A program made the translations under genes and the position numbers. The notes under the pieces are model-generated. The model was given only the letters and a program-made list of their open reading frames with translations, was not told the origin of the DNA and searched no databases. From the NCBI GenBank assembly GCA_002812745.2, contig NCSJ02000080.1, forward strand, positions 62,001 through 126,000: a stretch of 64,000 nt of DNA, given 5' to 3'. Source of the stretch: Scytalidium lignicola. Its lineage: Eukaryota; Ascomycota; Leotiomycetes. Shown here piece by piece: positions 1 to 13,025 of the stretch (position 1 is its first letter; every line of letters begins with the position of its first letter).

Positions 1-1753
1 ATGGGGAATTGTGCTCGTCTCTCATCTGTTCTCAAAGCCAGCATCGCTTCCAACGTGGTATCTTCGTCTAATACCTTTGCAGCATGTTCATCTCCACTCC
101 ATAGTTTGGCAAGGTAACAGGCTTGCATCTCCATTACGCCCCAATATGGGCTACGGTAAAACCCAACGAAACCAAGGGACGGAAGTTTTGCGTTAATAGT
201 GGAGTGTACATTAAGGGCTGCAGGAAACTCCGACGAAGAAGAATCGTATTGCAGGGTTGAGAGGATGGATTGAGGAAAGAAGTCAAGAGACTCAGTGGCA
301 GAGAAACCGGTTGCTAATACAACGGCTGCGATGTCATCTACCTCCATTTTTTCCCTGCCATCTTCAACGACAGTTACTTTCCCGCTCTCGACAAACTTGT
401 CGAGTTTTCCCTTAATAAGCTTAATGTTGCCAGACCTGACGAACTCCACATAGTGATCGCTACAAGTTAATATTGGAGGTTCGGATCTTACTACCCCTGT
501 AACGGCCAACTCAGGGGCTCCAAAGTCGCCCTGGTCACTGCCAATGAGGGATTGCATATAATTTGCTGTCATCTCGGCAGCCTCGGTGGTGATGTGCCCT
601 GAAGTGTTCTGAAGCGGCCCAGGAGGTCTGGCTTCGATGTTGTAGGAGATCATATCGAGGGGGAGGAACGAAGGCGCAGGATTTGGGAGCTATGAGGAGT
701 GTCAGCACGCCAATAGAATATCTCTATAGTAGATGTAATATCTACTAGAAATTGGGGGGTTCTGTCCTACCTTTTTGGTGTCTTTTCCAGACGTATCCTC
801 GAGCATCGGGTTTTTAGGAAAGAAAAGAGGCATAACCCAAAATGGATTCTGCACAATGTGATATATAGTGATCTCAGCTGCGTCTCGGATTTCCGAGCTA
901 TCGGGTGAATGGACAGCAGAAGACAATTGTAGTGCGATGGAAGCTGCCGTCTCAACTCCCGACATCTGGCCTCCAGCAACAATAATCTTTTTGCCTGGTC
1001 TCCGGGATCCATCTTCATTCAGCACGAGATTCTTGACGTTCCGGAATTGGGAACTGTGGATCACTGGATACTCCTTGCCATTGAGAGATGGTATGTCTGG
1101 TTTCCCAAAGAAACCAGATGCTACAATCACGTGGTCAAACTCGTACTCCTTTTCCTCCTTCTGGTCAATGGTTCCTTTCCCAGAAGATGAGGTTGTTGAA
1201 GATAGGTCCTTCTTTGTTCTCACTCTCCACCTAGTCTCCTTACTCATGGAATCTGCATCAGAAAGCGGAGTAGCTTCCACAACTCCCTCGCCAAGGTGCA
1301 GTTCAGCATCAGTGCAGTACGTCTGACGATACTTCTCTAGATAGCCTCCAACCTCCCAAGCCTTGGGGAATGACGAGACATCCTCCCGCCATGCCAGCCC
1401 GCTGAAGGCGACAGTATGGCGACTCTGGTTTGTGCACATGTCGGGATGGACCAATCCGGAGACGGGCCCGCTGCGGGACAGCGGCCAGAGACCCCCGATC
1501 TGGGGACTCTTCTCGAAGATGGTCACGTGGAAGTCGACATTTGGCCGATGCTGTTGCTTCCGACTGTGCAGGAAGGTTTTGGCAGCTACAAGACCGGATG
1601 GACCGGCACCTTTGGTGGTGCAAACCCGCGCGTTAGTTCTGTTACTATGCTCATAACAAATAATAAAAGATGCCAAGACAACATTACGGAATATAACGTT
1701 AAGGGAAAATTCGAATTACCTATGATGCAGACAGATCTGGTTTGGGTAGCCAT
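1..1753 (-). CDS. flavin-containing monooxygenase (partial, C-terminus beyond left edge)
   Basis: This encodes an FAD- and NADPH-dependent monooxygenase of the FMO family, which oxygenates a small soft-nucleophile or ketone substrate; the substrate cannot be told. Exons in transcript order are 1753-1720, 1609-771 and 689 to beyond base 1, with introns of 110 and 81 bp. The ATG at 1753 was chosen because it places the FAD-binding loop GAGPSG at residues 12-17 right after a short beta strand. A second dinucleotide-binding stretch (VAGGQMSGVE) lies in exon 2, and exon 3 carries the FMO-typical VLATGFSAT segment. The frame stays open through all three exons. The gene runs off the window, so the end is missing. 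Related flavoproteins such as Baeyer-Villiger enzymes are possible, but the motif order fits FMO best. Confidence 0.85.
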
Positions 1754-3782
1754 TGTTCCTCTACACAGAAACGAGTGCAGGCCAAATTTTCATGTGATGG
1801 GTGATGAATGAGTGAGTGAGTGAGGGGATGAGGGGTCACTGAAAGCTTAGTCGTAGTACCCGCGAGAAGGTCATACAGTACATGGGAAAAACAGACCACA
1901 AAATATCGTTGAAGTTTGTGGCGGATACACAAGGAACATGGGTTATAAAATCATAATGTGAATTATTATATATGTTGTACTTACGTACATATTCACAAGC
2001 TGGAGGTCGTACTGCGTTGCTCAACTCTGCACAGTAATACGATGCGCAAACACGAGGTTGGTTGGCAGAAGCTAAAGAGAAAAAAGGGTTGCGCAAAGCC
2101 ACGAGGATCTGACACATTCCTGTGTCATCATCATCCTCATCATCTATTCGAGATTCCCCCAACGGTCGCTAAGAAAGGGCTAAACCTCGTAAAGAGGTGG
2201 GCGTCCCGCAAAATGTTAAGGTTAAAGGCACGATCTCAGACACAAGAAAACCGACCCAAGCCATGATACCGAGTCGATGGACCTCCGTGCTGCTGTTTTA
2301 TCTAGATGGAACCAGCAGGTAGGTACCGCGCAGTGCGGCTCTCTGAGACACTCAACAGTTTTCTATATATAAATTCATTGCATACAAAATGTTGCTCTCT
2401 ACATGTAGCAGCTCATCATTGCGGCAGTCTTCATCCTCGTCCTACGCTTGATCCTGACGGAACAGCTTAAGTTAACTAGAGTACAAGTAATTATTAACGC
2501 GCCCAAATTTCCCATATTCCCCCGGTGATTACCATTAACTTCCTCCATCTTTATTTCCGGGGCGTGGGCTCAACCCCTCAGCGCCAGAACGCCACAAGCA
2601 AACCTCCATCTTCAGGGACCCGCAGGTTTGCTTGGCACTTGTGGCACTGGCTGCGGAGAAAAGGAAACTTCGGATTTAATTCTCACCTCGGTGATACTTG
2701 TCGCAATGCTTGCCATGATCTGAGTGTGACCTGAGCACTACATGAGTCGTCGATGGAGACGTGAGTGTGGACGAATTGAGTTTCAGTGGAACCGCGTGTG
2801 ACCAGACCCTATCTTTCGTTGGACAACCGGCAAATCTTGCACTGGTGCAACTCTGCCAAGCGGTTTGCTTCGATATCGGACGTTGAAGAAGCATTTGATA
2901 TGGGGCTAAATCTAACACCGAGATGAAAGACTTGACTTACTTGCGAAACTAATCCTCTAAAAGGAAGGATAAAAACAAAAGCAAACAAGGCTGATTTGGC
3001 AACGCATCCAGACTTCCGGGGCGAACCAGCTTCAGTGACCAACTCCAGCTCCTCGTTCTGATGCTCGTCAGAACCAGAGCCTGGGGAATTCGCATGCTGT
3101 AATTGGCTTCCATGTAATGCCCTTATTGAGAGAGCGTAAGATGCGCGCAGAGAGGGAAAAGAGCGTGCGGGGTTTTCTGTCTGGCCTGTCTAGGTCGTTC
3201 CTGCCCAGGAGAATTTTTGCCCTTGTCGATCTGTGGTGCGGGCAAATGAACGGGCCTCCTTTAGTTGACGGATGCCAGCGCTTGCACTCCACGCGATTTG
3301 CGGAGAAAAGAGCCTGGGGATGGGTTTGGTGGAGCATCGAGATACGGCCAAAACAATGCCGAACAGGCGTGACAGAGAATGTTTGCCATGCTGTGATGGT
3401 GTGTGAGTGGAGCGTACGGCACACATTGTACCAGCGCTGGTGTAGAATGCCAGATGTCACCCTTCCACTGCCTTCGTCCTTGTATCCGGGCCCATGATGT
3501 GCCTCTGATATTACCGCTTTGGGAGGGTAATCCGTTGGTTCGGTGACGGTGCGCTTCTGCGGGACGTGTACTGTAATGGCGGGGGGGATGATGGGCGAGG
3601 TTGAGAGAGCTCTGCCTGTCAAAGGCGGAAGAAATGCTGCCGGTGCTTTAAATGCTGGCCTGCAACCCAGGTTGATGGTTCTTGTTTCTTTTTTGCTGCT
3701 CCTTCTGTATCTTGCCTCTCACGTCTGTTCTTCTCCATTCCCTTCACACACGTCTCCCTGACCATTCCCCTTGTCAGACGCG
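1754..3782. other. intergenic, no gene seen
   Basis: This 2 kb stretch separates the divergent FMO and MFS genes and should hold both promoters. Several short open frames exist on both strands, but none has a recognisable motif or splice structure. The last 120 bases before the MFS start are pyrimidine-rich, as is common in fungal leaders. Confidence 0.5.
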
Positions 3783-5670
3783 ATGGCTTCAACCGACGTG
3801 AACAATCTCGATACAAAGGAGACTCCTAAGCTCGACAGCGATCGCAGCGACGACGAGAAGGTTGTCCATCTCGAGGGCGGTGCGATCGATGAGATCACTG
3901 GTCTTCCTCCAGACCCTGATGCGCATCTCAGTGAAGCCGAGCGCGCAGCAATTGTAAGCGGGAATTTAACGCAATACGGGCGATTCTTAAAAACACTAAT
4001 TAATATGCTCTCCTACAGGATCGCAAGCTTAAATGGAAGCTGGATCTAACTCTAATTCCATGGGTAAAGCAACTCCCCCTCTTCTCTACGGTTCTAGTAC
4101 CGAGAAATCTCAGCTAATAAAGTAAACCATAGCTCTGCGTCCTCTATCTACTCGCCTTCCTCGACCGAACCAACATTGGCAATGCCAAAATTGATAACCT
4201 CCAACTTGATCTGCACCATATGACCACCGGCAAATACAATGCTGCACTCTCCATCTTCTTCGTCTCCTACTCTGTTTTCGAACCTTTGACCAACGTCATG
4301 CTTAAGCGCCTGCGCCCATCCATTTTCATTCCGATAATCATGTGAGTTTTGCCTAGCTTTCCTCATGTATGGTGTATGTGCTAATAGCTTCACAAGGGTT
4401 GTTTGGGGTCTTTGCATGACTTTCATGGGTTTCGTCACGAACTGGTCTGGACTTATGGCTGCTAGATGGTTCCTTGGTCTAGCAGAAGCAGGTTTATTTC
4501 CTGGTATCAATTACTACCTCTCGTGTTGGTATAAAAGATCTGAGTTCGGTATCCGAGCCGTAAGTCTCCCCTTTTAACTACCCTGTTACGTTCCCTTATC
4601 CATGGAGACCAGTTAGCTCAACCTTCGCCTTTTAACCTGTCTTGCCTTTTCCCATCTATGTTCAACCGTACCGTTTATTCCATTTACATCTAACATTTCT
4701 CTCTCTCCCATAGGCAATTTTCTTCTCCGCAGCTGCAGTCTCTGGCTCTTTTGGTGGCCTTCTCGCTGCGGCAATTATAAACATGGATGGCCTAGGTGGT
4801 CGTCCTGGCTGGGCTTGGATCTTCATCCTCGAAGGAATTCTAACCGTGCTCTGTGGTTTTGCTTCCTTCTGGCTAGTCCACGATTTCCCTGACAATGCCA
4901 CGTTCCTCTCCGAACAAGACCGCGCAAGAGTAGTCCGTCGTCTAAAGATGGACAAGCAATCCTCTGCTGAGCATGAAGCGTTTGACATGAAGTACGTGTG
5001 GTTGGCACTCAAAGACTATAAGACCTATCTCGGAGCAATAATCTACATGGGTGCTGATATGCCTCTTTACGCATTCTCCCTCTTCCTGCCATCCATCATA
5101 TCAGAACTGGGCTTCTCCAGCACGAAAGCCCAACTTCTTTCCGTGCCTCCTTACGCAGCAGCAGCAATCCTGACCATTACAGTTGGCTACATCGCAGACC
5201 GTACCAAGCAACGCGGCATCTGCAACATTCTTGTCTCCCTCTTAGGTATAGCTGGATTCGCAATGCTGCTGGGTTCACAGCGTGCAGGTGTCAAGTATGC
5301 AGGAACATTCCTCGGTGCCTTGGGAATTTACCCTTGTATAGCAAATACCATCTCCTGGACAAGCAACAATGTCGAGGGTGTGTACAAACGTGGAGTCGTG
5401 CTTGGTATAGTCATCGGATGGGGAAATTTGAACGGAATCGTCAGTAGTAACATCTACCGAATTGCACCGAAATATACCTCTGGCCACGCAACGGTCATGG
5501 GTTACATGATTTTGTTCTTGTTTTTTGGCAGCATAGCCATGCATTTACTGCTCAAGAGGGAAAACAGACTACGGAGGGAAGGCAAGAGAGATTATTTAGT
5601 CGAAGGATTGAGTAGGGAGGAGAGGGACAGGTTGGGAGACATGCAACCAGATTTCATGTATACCACTTGA
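3783..5670 (+). CDS. MFS transporter, anion:cation symporter (DAL5/allantoate permease-like)
   Basis: This is a plasma-membrane proton symporter of the major facilitator superfamily. Exons are 3783-3953, 4019-4063, 4133-4341, 4388-4559 and 4714-5670, giving 517 residues. The first exon encodes an acidic cytosolic tail. The next exons carry LDRTNIGNAKI, the hallmark loop of the fungal anion:cation symporter group, followed by AGLFPGINYYLSCWYKR and the FILEGILTV segment typical of the family. About twelve hydrophobic spans can be seen. Known relatives import allantoate, nicotinate, tartrate, pantothenate or other organic anions; the substrate here is not readable. The ATG at 3783 is the first in frame. 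The length is normal for the family, and all four introns have clean GT...AG borders and keep the frame. Confidence 0.93.
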
Positions 5671-7378
5671 ACGCTCATTGCGGTTGATATACACTATTTC
5701 CGTGGCTTTTCACTATGGATAAGTTGCACAGGATGCATTTATAGGTGGGCCAATGGACTTTTTGGTGGCTGGAGGCTGCAGGCTGCGGAAATGGGGCTTG
5801 GTTTTGGCGGCTACGGCCACTATGGGTTAAATAATGTCTATGAAAAACAGATATGTCATTATTCGGAATAAGACAATCTACTCTGAAGATCCATTATCAT
5901 CCAAGCACGGGTTTATTTATATGTAGATGTAGATTCGTGTTGGTTTTTACCAAGGGACGTGTTTCGCTGAGAATGACCCGATACCAGTCGCTATTAATAA
6001 CCGAGCGGCTACCTACTCGAGCACGTTAAAATACGAGATCTCCTGGCGGCAAAGCTCTTCTCTAGGTCGGTTTCCTGCTTTGTTTCATCTGGAGNAAAAA
6101 AAAATCAATTAGAACAATCCCATCAGTGTTGCTTTAACGTATTATTTGAACATATCGATACAGACCAAATTGATTTTAACTCCAATAATTTTCAAATTGA
6201 CTTCCCCGCGAACGATCTTCCGCTAAGGAAGGCTTGGAAAAGCTTGTAGAGCACGGAGTACCCGTACCGCAACAGGTGAAGAATGATACTGCAGCATCTG
6301 GCGTACGGACCAACTGCATAGCACATACGCAAACTACTCTCATGTCCACTGGGAACCGATTCCAGGTGGATAGATTTCTCGAGTTCGGAGAACGATTGTC
6401 GCAGATGATGGGATTGGTTCGTAAGGTTGAATGCGCGCAATATACACACGTCTTTCGTGCATATGCCGACAGCTCATCAAATGTGCATGTACAGTACAGT
6501 ATCGCAATACACATCACCATACTCATTGTGCAGGGTGTTGAATTGGCATTCTGCCTTCCTACCATCATGTCTAGGATTCTTCCGTACCTTTGTCTGTGTT
6601 AGTGATTACTGTACTGTATAATTGTTCATTCAACGCATAAGGTGCTGAAATTAACCGTCAAGTGGAGGAAACACTCGCAGCAAGGCCCCCGGCTACTGTA
6701 CGTGTAGCCCCAATGGGCGGCGCGAACCAAAAGGATTCCCCCGCCGCAAAAAGGGGAAAGGAACGACAGATGACAGATGACCAACACCGATGCCACAGGC
6801 CTACACTAAAACAGCCACCAGCGAATCACTCCACAGCATCAATGCCAAGTTCCTGACTTCTGTCGCACTACCCTCCTCTCCTCCTCTCCTTCTCTCCTAC
6901 ACCTCCTCCAACGTCACCTCACTCTCGTTTGTCCTTTCCTCCCCATCCTTCGCTGGAGAACCGTTCTCAAAACGAGGACGGGTTCAGGTTGTCGATTCCG
7001 TCGCTCTTTTTAAATTTTGGGTTGGTTTTTTCTTCGACACACCTGAGAGACACTTAAGAGAGGGAAGAAAGAAGCGTGTTGAGGAAATTGCGCCGCGCGA
7101 TTTTCGCAGGACAATCCGATCCAACCGAAAAGAGTCAAAGACCGAGCCAGCGGCATCGATTGTTCAGCCTTCGCGACAATCGTTCATCGATATAGGAGGG
7201 AGAAATCGGTTTGGACTTAGCCATTGACAGCAGACCTCTTCCTCGACACATTCTTTACAATATCACAGTCGGCGGATATACGATTCATTTCGGCCGTGAC
7301 GGTTCCGTTCCTACAATATCCTCTATCAATTAGCATCTTATCAATTCCCCTCTTTCAATTTACCATATCTATTCCAAA
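5671..7378. other. intergenic, no gene seen; one N at 6095
   Basis: No supported gene is seen here. A single N at 6095 abuts a run of A. The last 700 bases are richer in G+C and pyrimidine tracts and are best read as promoter and long 5' leader of the membrane-protein gene that follows. Confidence 0.5.
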
Positions 7379-8275
7379 ATGTACTCCAGCAGTATGAACA
7401 CCATCCTCCTCGCGGCGTTCCCGTTCCTTGCTCTCCCCTCAATTGCCATCGCTCAAACTACCTCTACCACTCCCAACGGCGTCATAGTCCCATTCTCCAC
7501 CTTGCCTGGGTGCGCGGCACTCTGTGGCCCGCTCTTCGATGTCCAAGGTGCCTGCTCACCACCCCAAATGGCCGTCAGCGACAGTTGCTTCTGCAATTCG
7601 GCGACCTTGAAACCCTTCCTGAATTCCGGGACTGCCGGTGTTAGCCAGGTTTGTGGAGCAGCCAGTTGTCAGGATGCACCCAGCTTGCAAGCGATCCAGA
7701 GCTGGTATGAGGGGTTTTGTAACGTGAAGGCAGCGCAGCCTACGCTGACAGGCACCACTACTACTTCGGCACCAACGTCGACGAGCACAAGCGGAAGTGG
7801 TAGCAGTTCCGGATCGTCCTCCGGGAACCAGTCACAGACTGTCTATCGTGGATGGTATGTCTGAATTTCTTTTTATATATATTCTTTTTTTCCAATTCTT
7901 TAGCTAGCTACCTTCAGTGGCTCCTGTCCTTTTTTTTTACAAGTTCTAGCTGCTAACGCTTTCTAAAACAGGTGGGCTGGCCACTGGAAATGGATCGTAA
8001 TGCTCATTGTCATGGTTGTTGCTATCGTAGGTTGCTGGGTTGGTGCCTCTATTTGGCGAAAACGCTATCTCCGCAAGAAGGAGCGCGAAATCGAAATGCG
8101 CCCTCCTGTTACCTGGGGGCCCAACCAAATGCAGGGTGGCACAGGGGGCTTCGGGTATGGTGATGGTGTCATTACTCAACCAGGTCCGGGTTATTACAAT
8201 AAAGAGGCTGTCGGCATGACTCCTGCTGATAATACGAGACAAAGTAGAGGCTGGCTGAACAAGTCTAGAACCTAA
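7379..8275 (+). CDS. CFEM-like cysteine-rich single-pass membrane protein
   Basis: This is a secreted-then-anchored surface protein of 259 residues. Exons are 7379-7854 and 7972-8275; the intron has a perfect TGCTAAC branch point near 7951. Residues 1-26 form a signal peptide. Residues of about 45-115 hold eight cysteines spaced C-x3-C-x9-C-x10-C-x-C-x19-C-x4-C-x16-C with Asp two before the CFC pair, which resembles the fungal CFEM domain. A Ser/Thr-rich stalk follows, then a transmembrane helix (about 165-188), a basic stop-transfer stretch and a cytosolic tail containing WGPNQ. CFEM proteins bind haem or act at the cell wall; a role here is inferred only. The initiator is the first ATG; a second ATG five codons later is also possible. 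Confidence 0.85.
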
Positions 8276-9344
8276 AGCCAGCCTAATCGGGGAGTTTTGA
8301 AGAGACATTTATGTCGAACTTGCCCCTCCTCTTCCCTTTTTTCTTCTCCTTTTTTTGAAATAGGGACTTTCATGCTGATTATTAAATTGGCACTGGCGTT
8401 GGTGGGTGTTGGAAGTGGGTTAAGAATTGCAGAATCTAGGTCTCAATTTGGTCACACATATGGACTCTTGGAATGAGATATGCATGAAGGGGTAATGTTA
8501 TATGTTTTATATATGTGCTTTTTCTTCGTTGCTCTCTGGGAGAGATTTTTGGTCATTTTTTTGGGGGGTACTTGGATCTAGCAGAGATATAAGAACTTAT
8601 TTTTGGGTTTTATGGCATGAGGTGGCAGCTCTGGGGCTAAGGTTTCGGATCTGGCTGCTCTTGATCACGAGCTATATTTTCCATTTGTTCCATTGGTATC
8701 TCTGACGATCTTAAATATGCGCTTGATCTAGTTCCCTATAATCCTGCTAAAAGCTTGTCTATAGAGTTATATCGATTGTAGCTAACAACTGTAGCTTTCG
8801 ATAATTTACACACTGTTTTTGCCTTGCCTCCACCCGCTCCTTGTGGTTCTTCTCAGATAAAGAGGCTTGCCAGTTTCGGTGTATTTTGTATACAGCTCTG
8901 CAGTGAGCAGTTGGTACGCCTGCTGAGAGCTTGGCTTAGAAGCTAGAGAGGAACGATGTACGGCACGTATGCTGAAGCCAAGTGCTGACTGATTAGGCGA
9001 GAACATAAGTATTAGAACTTTTCGTATGTTATTATTGAATTACTGTTACAAAGGTTTGTTGACCACTTAGTTGTACAGGGCAACAGTTCTTGTGTCAGAG
9101 ATGCAACTGGTGGGTACCTGCAGCAGCTGTTTCGTCTGCCTGAGATAACTACTGTTGCCTTCTAGCGGCGAGCCCATTTCAGAGAACCCGATTACGACGC
9201 CCAAAGAAGCCAAACAGGTAACAATCACAAAACTTTATTACAAAGATATAAGAGATCATAACTCGTTTTGATTATTAAATCAATATTAAACCACCTATTA
9301 ATTTTAAGAAAACTATACCAATAAGGAGACAGACCCATAAGGTT
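8276..9344. other. intergenic, no gene seen
   Basis: This is the 3' region of the membrane-protein gene and the promoter of the 2EXR gene. No supported open frame, RNA gene or repeat is seen. Confidence 0.5.
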
Positions 9345-10079
9345 ATGGAGTCCCCATCACCAACCCCAACCTTCCACCTCTTCCCCTCCCTAGCACCTGA
9401 AATCCGCATTAAGATATGGGCATATGTCGCCTCCACTCCCCGTGTAATCCGCCTCCAATACCGGATGTCCTCTCGCAAACGCGAGAAAGACGGCCGCACA
9501 ATCTCCAACTTCATCGGCTGGTACAGTCCAGACCCGCGTCCGGCCATGCTGGACGTGAGCCGCGAGGCGAGACAGGAAGGTCTGAAGCACTACCAGCTCG
9601 CCTTCGGCACCATCAACTTCCACGCTCCCAAGACGTATTTTAATTTCAAGGCCGATACGTTAAGAGTCGGTGCTGCTCCTGACGCAAGACGGCCCCCGGC
9701 GGATCCGAAGTGGTTTTCGGATGGTCCGGACGGGTACCTGCTTGATCTCCTCCTGGGTGGTGGGCCGTATGGTGGGGATGACACTGAGAAAGTGCTGTAT
9801 CTCATTGTGGATGTTCACGAGAGCTTGTATGTCCGGCGATCGTTTTGTTGGGACGAGGTCCGGGATTTCTCGCGCCTGAAGGAGGTTACGTTGATTCACT
9901 GGGAAGGGGAAATAGAGGTGCCGCCGAGCGAACTGTTGAGTTACTCGGCCAGTTCTCTTAGATATGTGCTTGAGAATTGGCCGTCATGGGTTATTCCAAA
10001 GATTTATGCTAGGTTATCTCTGGATGGGAGCTTACTTGGGGAAGTTTCCCTGAAGGATTCTGATGGGATGCGAGTCTGA
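9345..10079 (+). CDS. 2EXR domain-containing protein
   Basis: This is an intronless gene for a 244-residue protein of the fungal 2EXR family. The N-terminus shows the family signature (FHLFPSLAPEIRIKIWAY, about residues 10-27), followed by RVIRLQY and a conserved DVSREARQEGLKHY segment. The family is very large in Pezizomycotina and resembles an F-box-like fold; its molecular function is unknown. No signal peptide or membrane span is present. The ATG at 9345 lies just before the signature, and the length is typical. Confidence 0.88.
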   Translation: MESPSPTPTFHLFPSLAPEIRIKIWAYVASTPRVIRLQYRMSSRKREKDGRTISNFIGWYSPDPRPAMLDVSREARQEGLKHYQLAFGTINFHAPKTYFNFKADTLRVGAAPDARRPPADPKWFSDGPDGYLLDLLLGGGPYGGDDTEKVLYLIVDVHESLYVRRSFCWDEVRDFSRLKEVTLIHWEGEIEVPPSELLSYSASSLRYVLENWPSWVIPKIYARLSLDGSLLGEVSLKDSDGMRV

Positions 10080-10233
10080 TTGCTGTTATGTTCATGCTTG
10101 AGCGCCTTATGGGATTATGAATTTATGGGATAGAATGACTGAGTATTCAACCACTGTATTACTGCAAGCTGACGGGAGAAGGTTATTGATAGAAATCTGA
10201 AACTGTTTATTCTGTCTTCTCTATGATCCTCTT

Positions 10234-13025
10234 TCAACTAAGAGTATTCAAAGCTGCTGCCTGCCCATGAATATCCAGAAGATCCGACTTCACTTCTCGC
10301 TCTTCCGGAGCAATCATTCTCATTCCGCCTTGATCATCCCATGCCACATTACCTTCCACAGCTGCTTGCATGAGCTCTTTACTGGCCACTTCTTTTTCTC
10401 CCGTAAATGGGTCCCATTCAAAGCCCTCCTTTAGCCACATCCACCGCAGATATGCTCTCAATTCTTTATCTTCTGGAAGGACTCTCATCCACTCTGGCTG
10501 GAAATTTTCTTTCGTGCTCCCTTCGCCATTCCAGGATGTAGCCTCTCCTCGGAGAACGTCTCGACAGAAGATGCGCCAGCTATCAATAGCATACCGTCCC
10601 TGTGTCATGTGGCCCAGTTCCCAGGCTACTCTTTCGTCCTCATCTGTAAGAACCTCATCCGGCTTGATATTCCTCCCATCACCTTTTAGTGGGTAATCCT
10701 TCACGGCATACCTCTTTCCTTTTGTGGGAGGATTCTCCAGCCACATTTTTGCATACGTTTGGTATGTGTCGGCGCGCTTTCTCTGGAGTCCAAGGTTTCT
10801 TATGATCTCAATAATATCATCTTTTTTTGCAGAAACCAGGGACCCTGGAGTAGGATATTTTCCCATGAGTTCGAAGAAGACCGGGATAGCATATTTGCCA
10901 TGTGTACGATTCAGGAATGTAATTGCGATCAAAAGACGGAATGGATTGTCTGCAAGTCTCTCCTGAATGAGTCCAAAGTATGGAGATGATAATGGTGGAA
11001 AAGGTATGCAAGACACTAGCCCTCTTTTTGGACTTTTCATCTCCTTGCATTTTGACGGCGAGTCTCCAGATATAGCATCTTCTTCCTCCTTAAATTCCTG
11101 CGGTTCAGAGAGGACGTCCCGGGGCAAAGTAGCTCTACTTTTAACCTTCTGTTCCTTAGATGCAGACGTTGGAGGCGTGAAGTAGGGTGATTTGAATGGT
11201 AACTTTTTTCTAATTCTTATTCGCTTGAATCCGCCTTTAGCATTCTGTTCCTCTGAATCTGTAAGTGTCCTTTTTGGGATCAAGGAAGAAGAGGTAGTGT
11301 CATCAGTTGATGTCCCTATGTCGGGCCACTCGAGTCTCTGAGACAATAAAATTTGATTTCTTTTAGGTTTTTGTGAAACCGTGATCTCTTCGAAGTCATC
11401 CCCGCTGTGATCCCAGTCCAAGGAACCATATTTGGTCATGCTAAAATCCGAATAATCTGAGTCATGATTTTCATCGAGACCGGACAGGAGACATTTTGAT
11501 ATATCCTTTATGCTTTCATATGCCTTCGTGCAAGCATTCAATATTATCTTAGATGGAGACGTAATAACGTCTTCACATTTAACTTTCGGTGTCTGTGGCC
11601 TGTTCCCGTCCACAACCTGTGCAGTAGACTTTGCTTCCTCTAGAATACTTAAGCCGCTTTTATCCACCTTCTCAATAGCCAGAGTCGTATCCCCATTCGT
11701 AGGCTCCTGGCTTCCTACGAATGGAAAACTTTTGAATACTGGTGTGGTGATTCAGTAGCAAAAACAGGTATTAAGTTCCTTGCTTTCTGTCTCGACATTT
11801 GTGGGTTGGTTTGCTTCCTGCGGGGTATAGCATTGAGGCTAGGTGACCCCTGACAAGTTCGATGAGTATCGTCCTCGGGACCTTGGTATATTGCAGTTTT
11901 CTTAACAGAATTTAACTGATCATTTGCGAATTCTGAGTCCTTCTCATCCATCGTCTTAATGTTGCCCCACTTCTGACTCAGGCATACAAGCTCGTCTGCA
12001 TTTTCTTCTTCCAGAAGTGCGCCTTCAAACGTAGCCGTGCGATCCATTTCATTCGTTTCAAAAGCTTGAGATGATGAAATATCTTCTAAAATGTTAGTAG
12101 ACACCGTAGGTGAGACATTCATAGGAGTATGCTGCTGAAAATTGGCAGGGTTCGGAGACTTTGGCTCTAGAGTACTGACTGCCGTAGAACTAATGACCTC
12201 GGACATTTCGATATCTTGTTTCGATTCTTGTTCAAGTCTCTTGCTGCGGCATTTTCTTTGATGTTTATCTTCTTTTCGATCATTAGAAGAATCAAATGAC
12301 TCAATCTGACTCTCATTTGGGGCACGGGTTGACCGCATGGAATTCGAAGCTGATTTCTCTACTTTGTCGAAGTAAACTGAGGTTGTAAAACCGCGTGCCT
12401 TTCTTACTTTCTTCTGTTTCATTGAGGTATTGGACACTTCCACCATAGTCATACCCTCATTAACCAATCCACTGTTCTCGTCAATACTATAGGAGACGAA
12501 ATTACTGCTTTCATCTTTCCCTAACACACCTTCGCAATGGTTTGCATCATCATTGTCCAATGGCAGCATTCCACAATCGCCCAAGGATCCAATTGAAAGC
12601 GCCAATTGTTGTTCCATGTCGTCAATAGCAGTATCTATTGGAATACATCCCTCCATTTCACGCAAACTTGGGTGGAACTCAGATCCATTTAGAAGTTGTT
12701 TCTCGGACTTCCACTCGCCTTCCGCTTTCATTGCCGCCAATTTTGCACGGTTTGGGCCAAGTCCAACTGCTCGAGCGTAATGATAAACCTCGTTTTTGAA
12801 CTCCTCTAGTTGTATGAATTGAATATTTGAAGTGATTCGGTGTAACAGATCAGCAGTGAATTGCTCCACTCGTTTTCCAGGTGGCTTATATTGGTATCCA
12901 GATTCGTGGAGCGTTTGTTCGAAAAGAGCCACCTCTTCAGGAGGAACTATACCAGACCTCAAAAGCTCAAGTAAGAATGATTTATCGGCGTTATTGGTAT
13001 CAAAATCGTCAAATGGATCGCTCAT
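10234..13025 (-). CDS. MBD4-like HhH-GPD DNA glycosylase (reading frame broken once)
   Basis: This is a base-excision repair glycosylase resembling the catalytic domain of MBD4, which removes T or U mispaired with G. The C-terminal half (10234 to about 11750) carries NPFRLLIAITFLNRTHGKYA, the helix-hairpin-helix region, and DSWRIFC, whose Asp matches the catalytic residue of the family. No methyl-CpG-binding domain is visible. The N-terminal half (13025-11715) begins MSDPFDDFDTN and is acidic and low in recognisable domains. The halves lie in different frames: the first stops at 11715, and the second is open from about 11752 but has no ATG near its beginning, so one gene is more likely than two. 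A one-base change in the AAAAGTTTTCC tract at 11723-11733 would join them; an unrecognised intron is the alternative. If joined, the protein is about 930 residues. Confidence 0.72.

Noticed and set aside
3068..3622. Open frames on both strands before the MFS gene
   Set aside because: They overlap each other, carry no recognisable motif and fall in the promoter region.
6790..7227. Open frame of 145 codons upstream of the CFEM-like gene
   Set aside because: Low-complexity leader-like sequence with no domain; more likely 5' leader.
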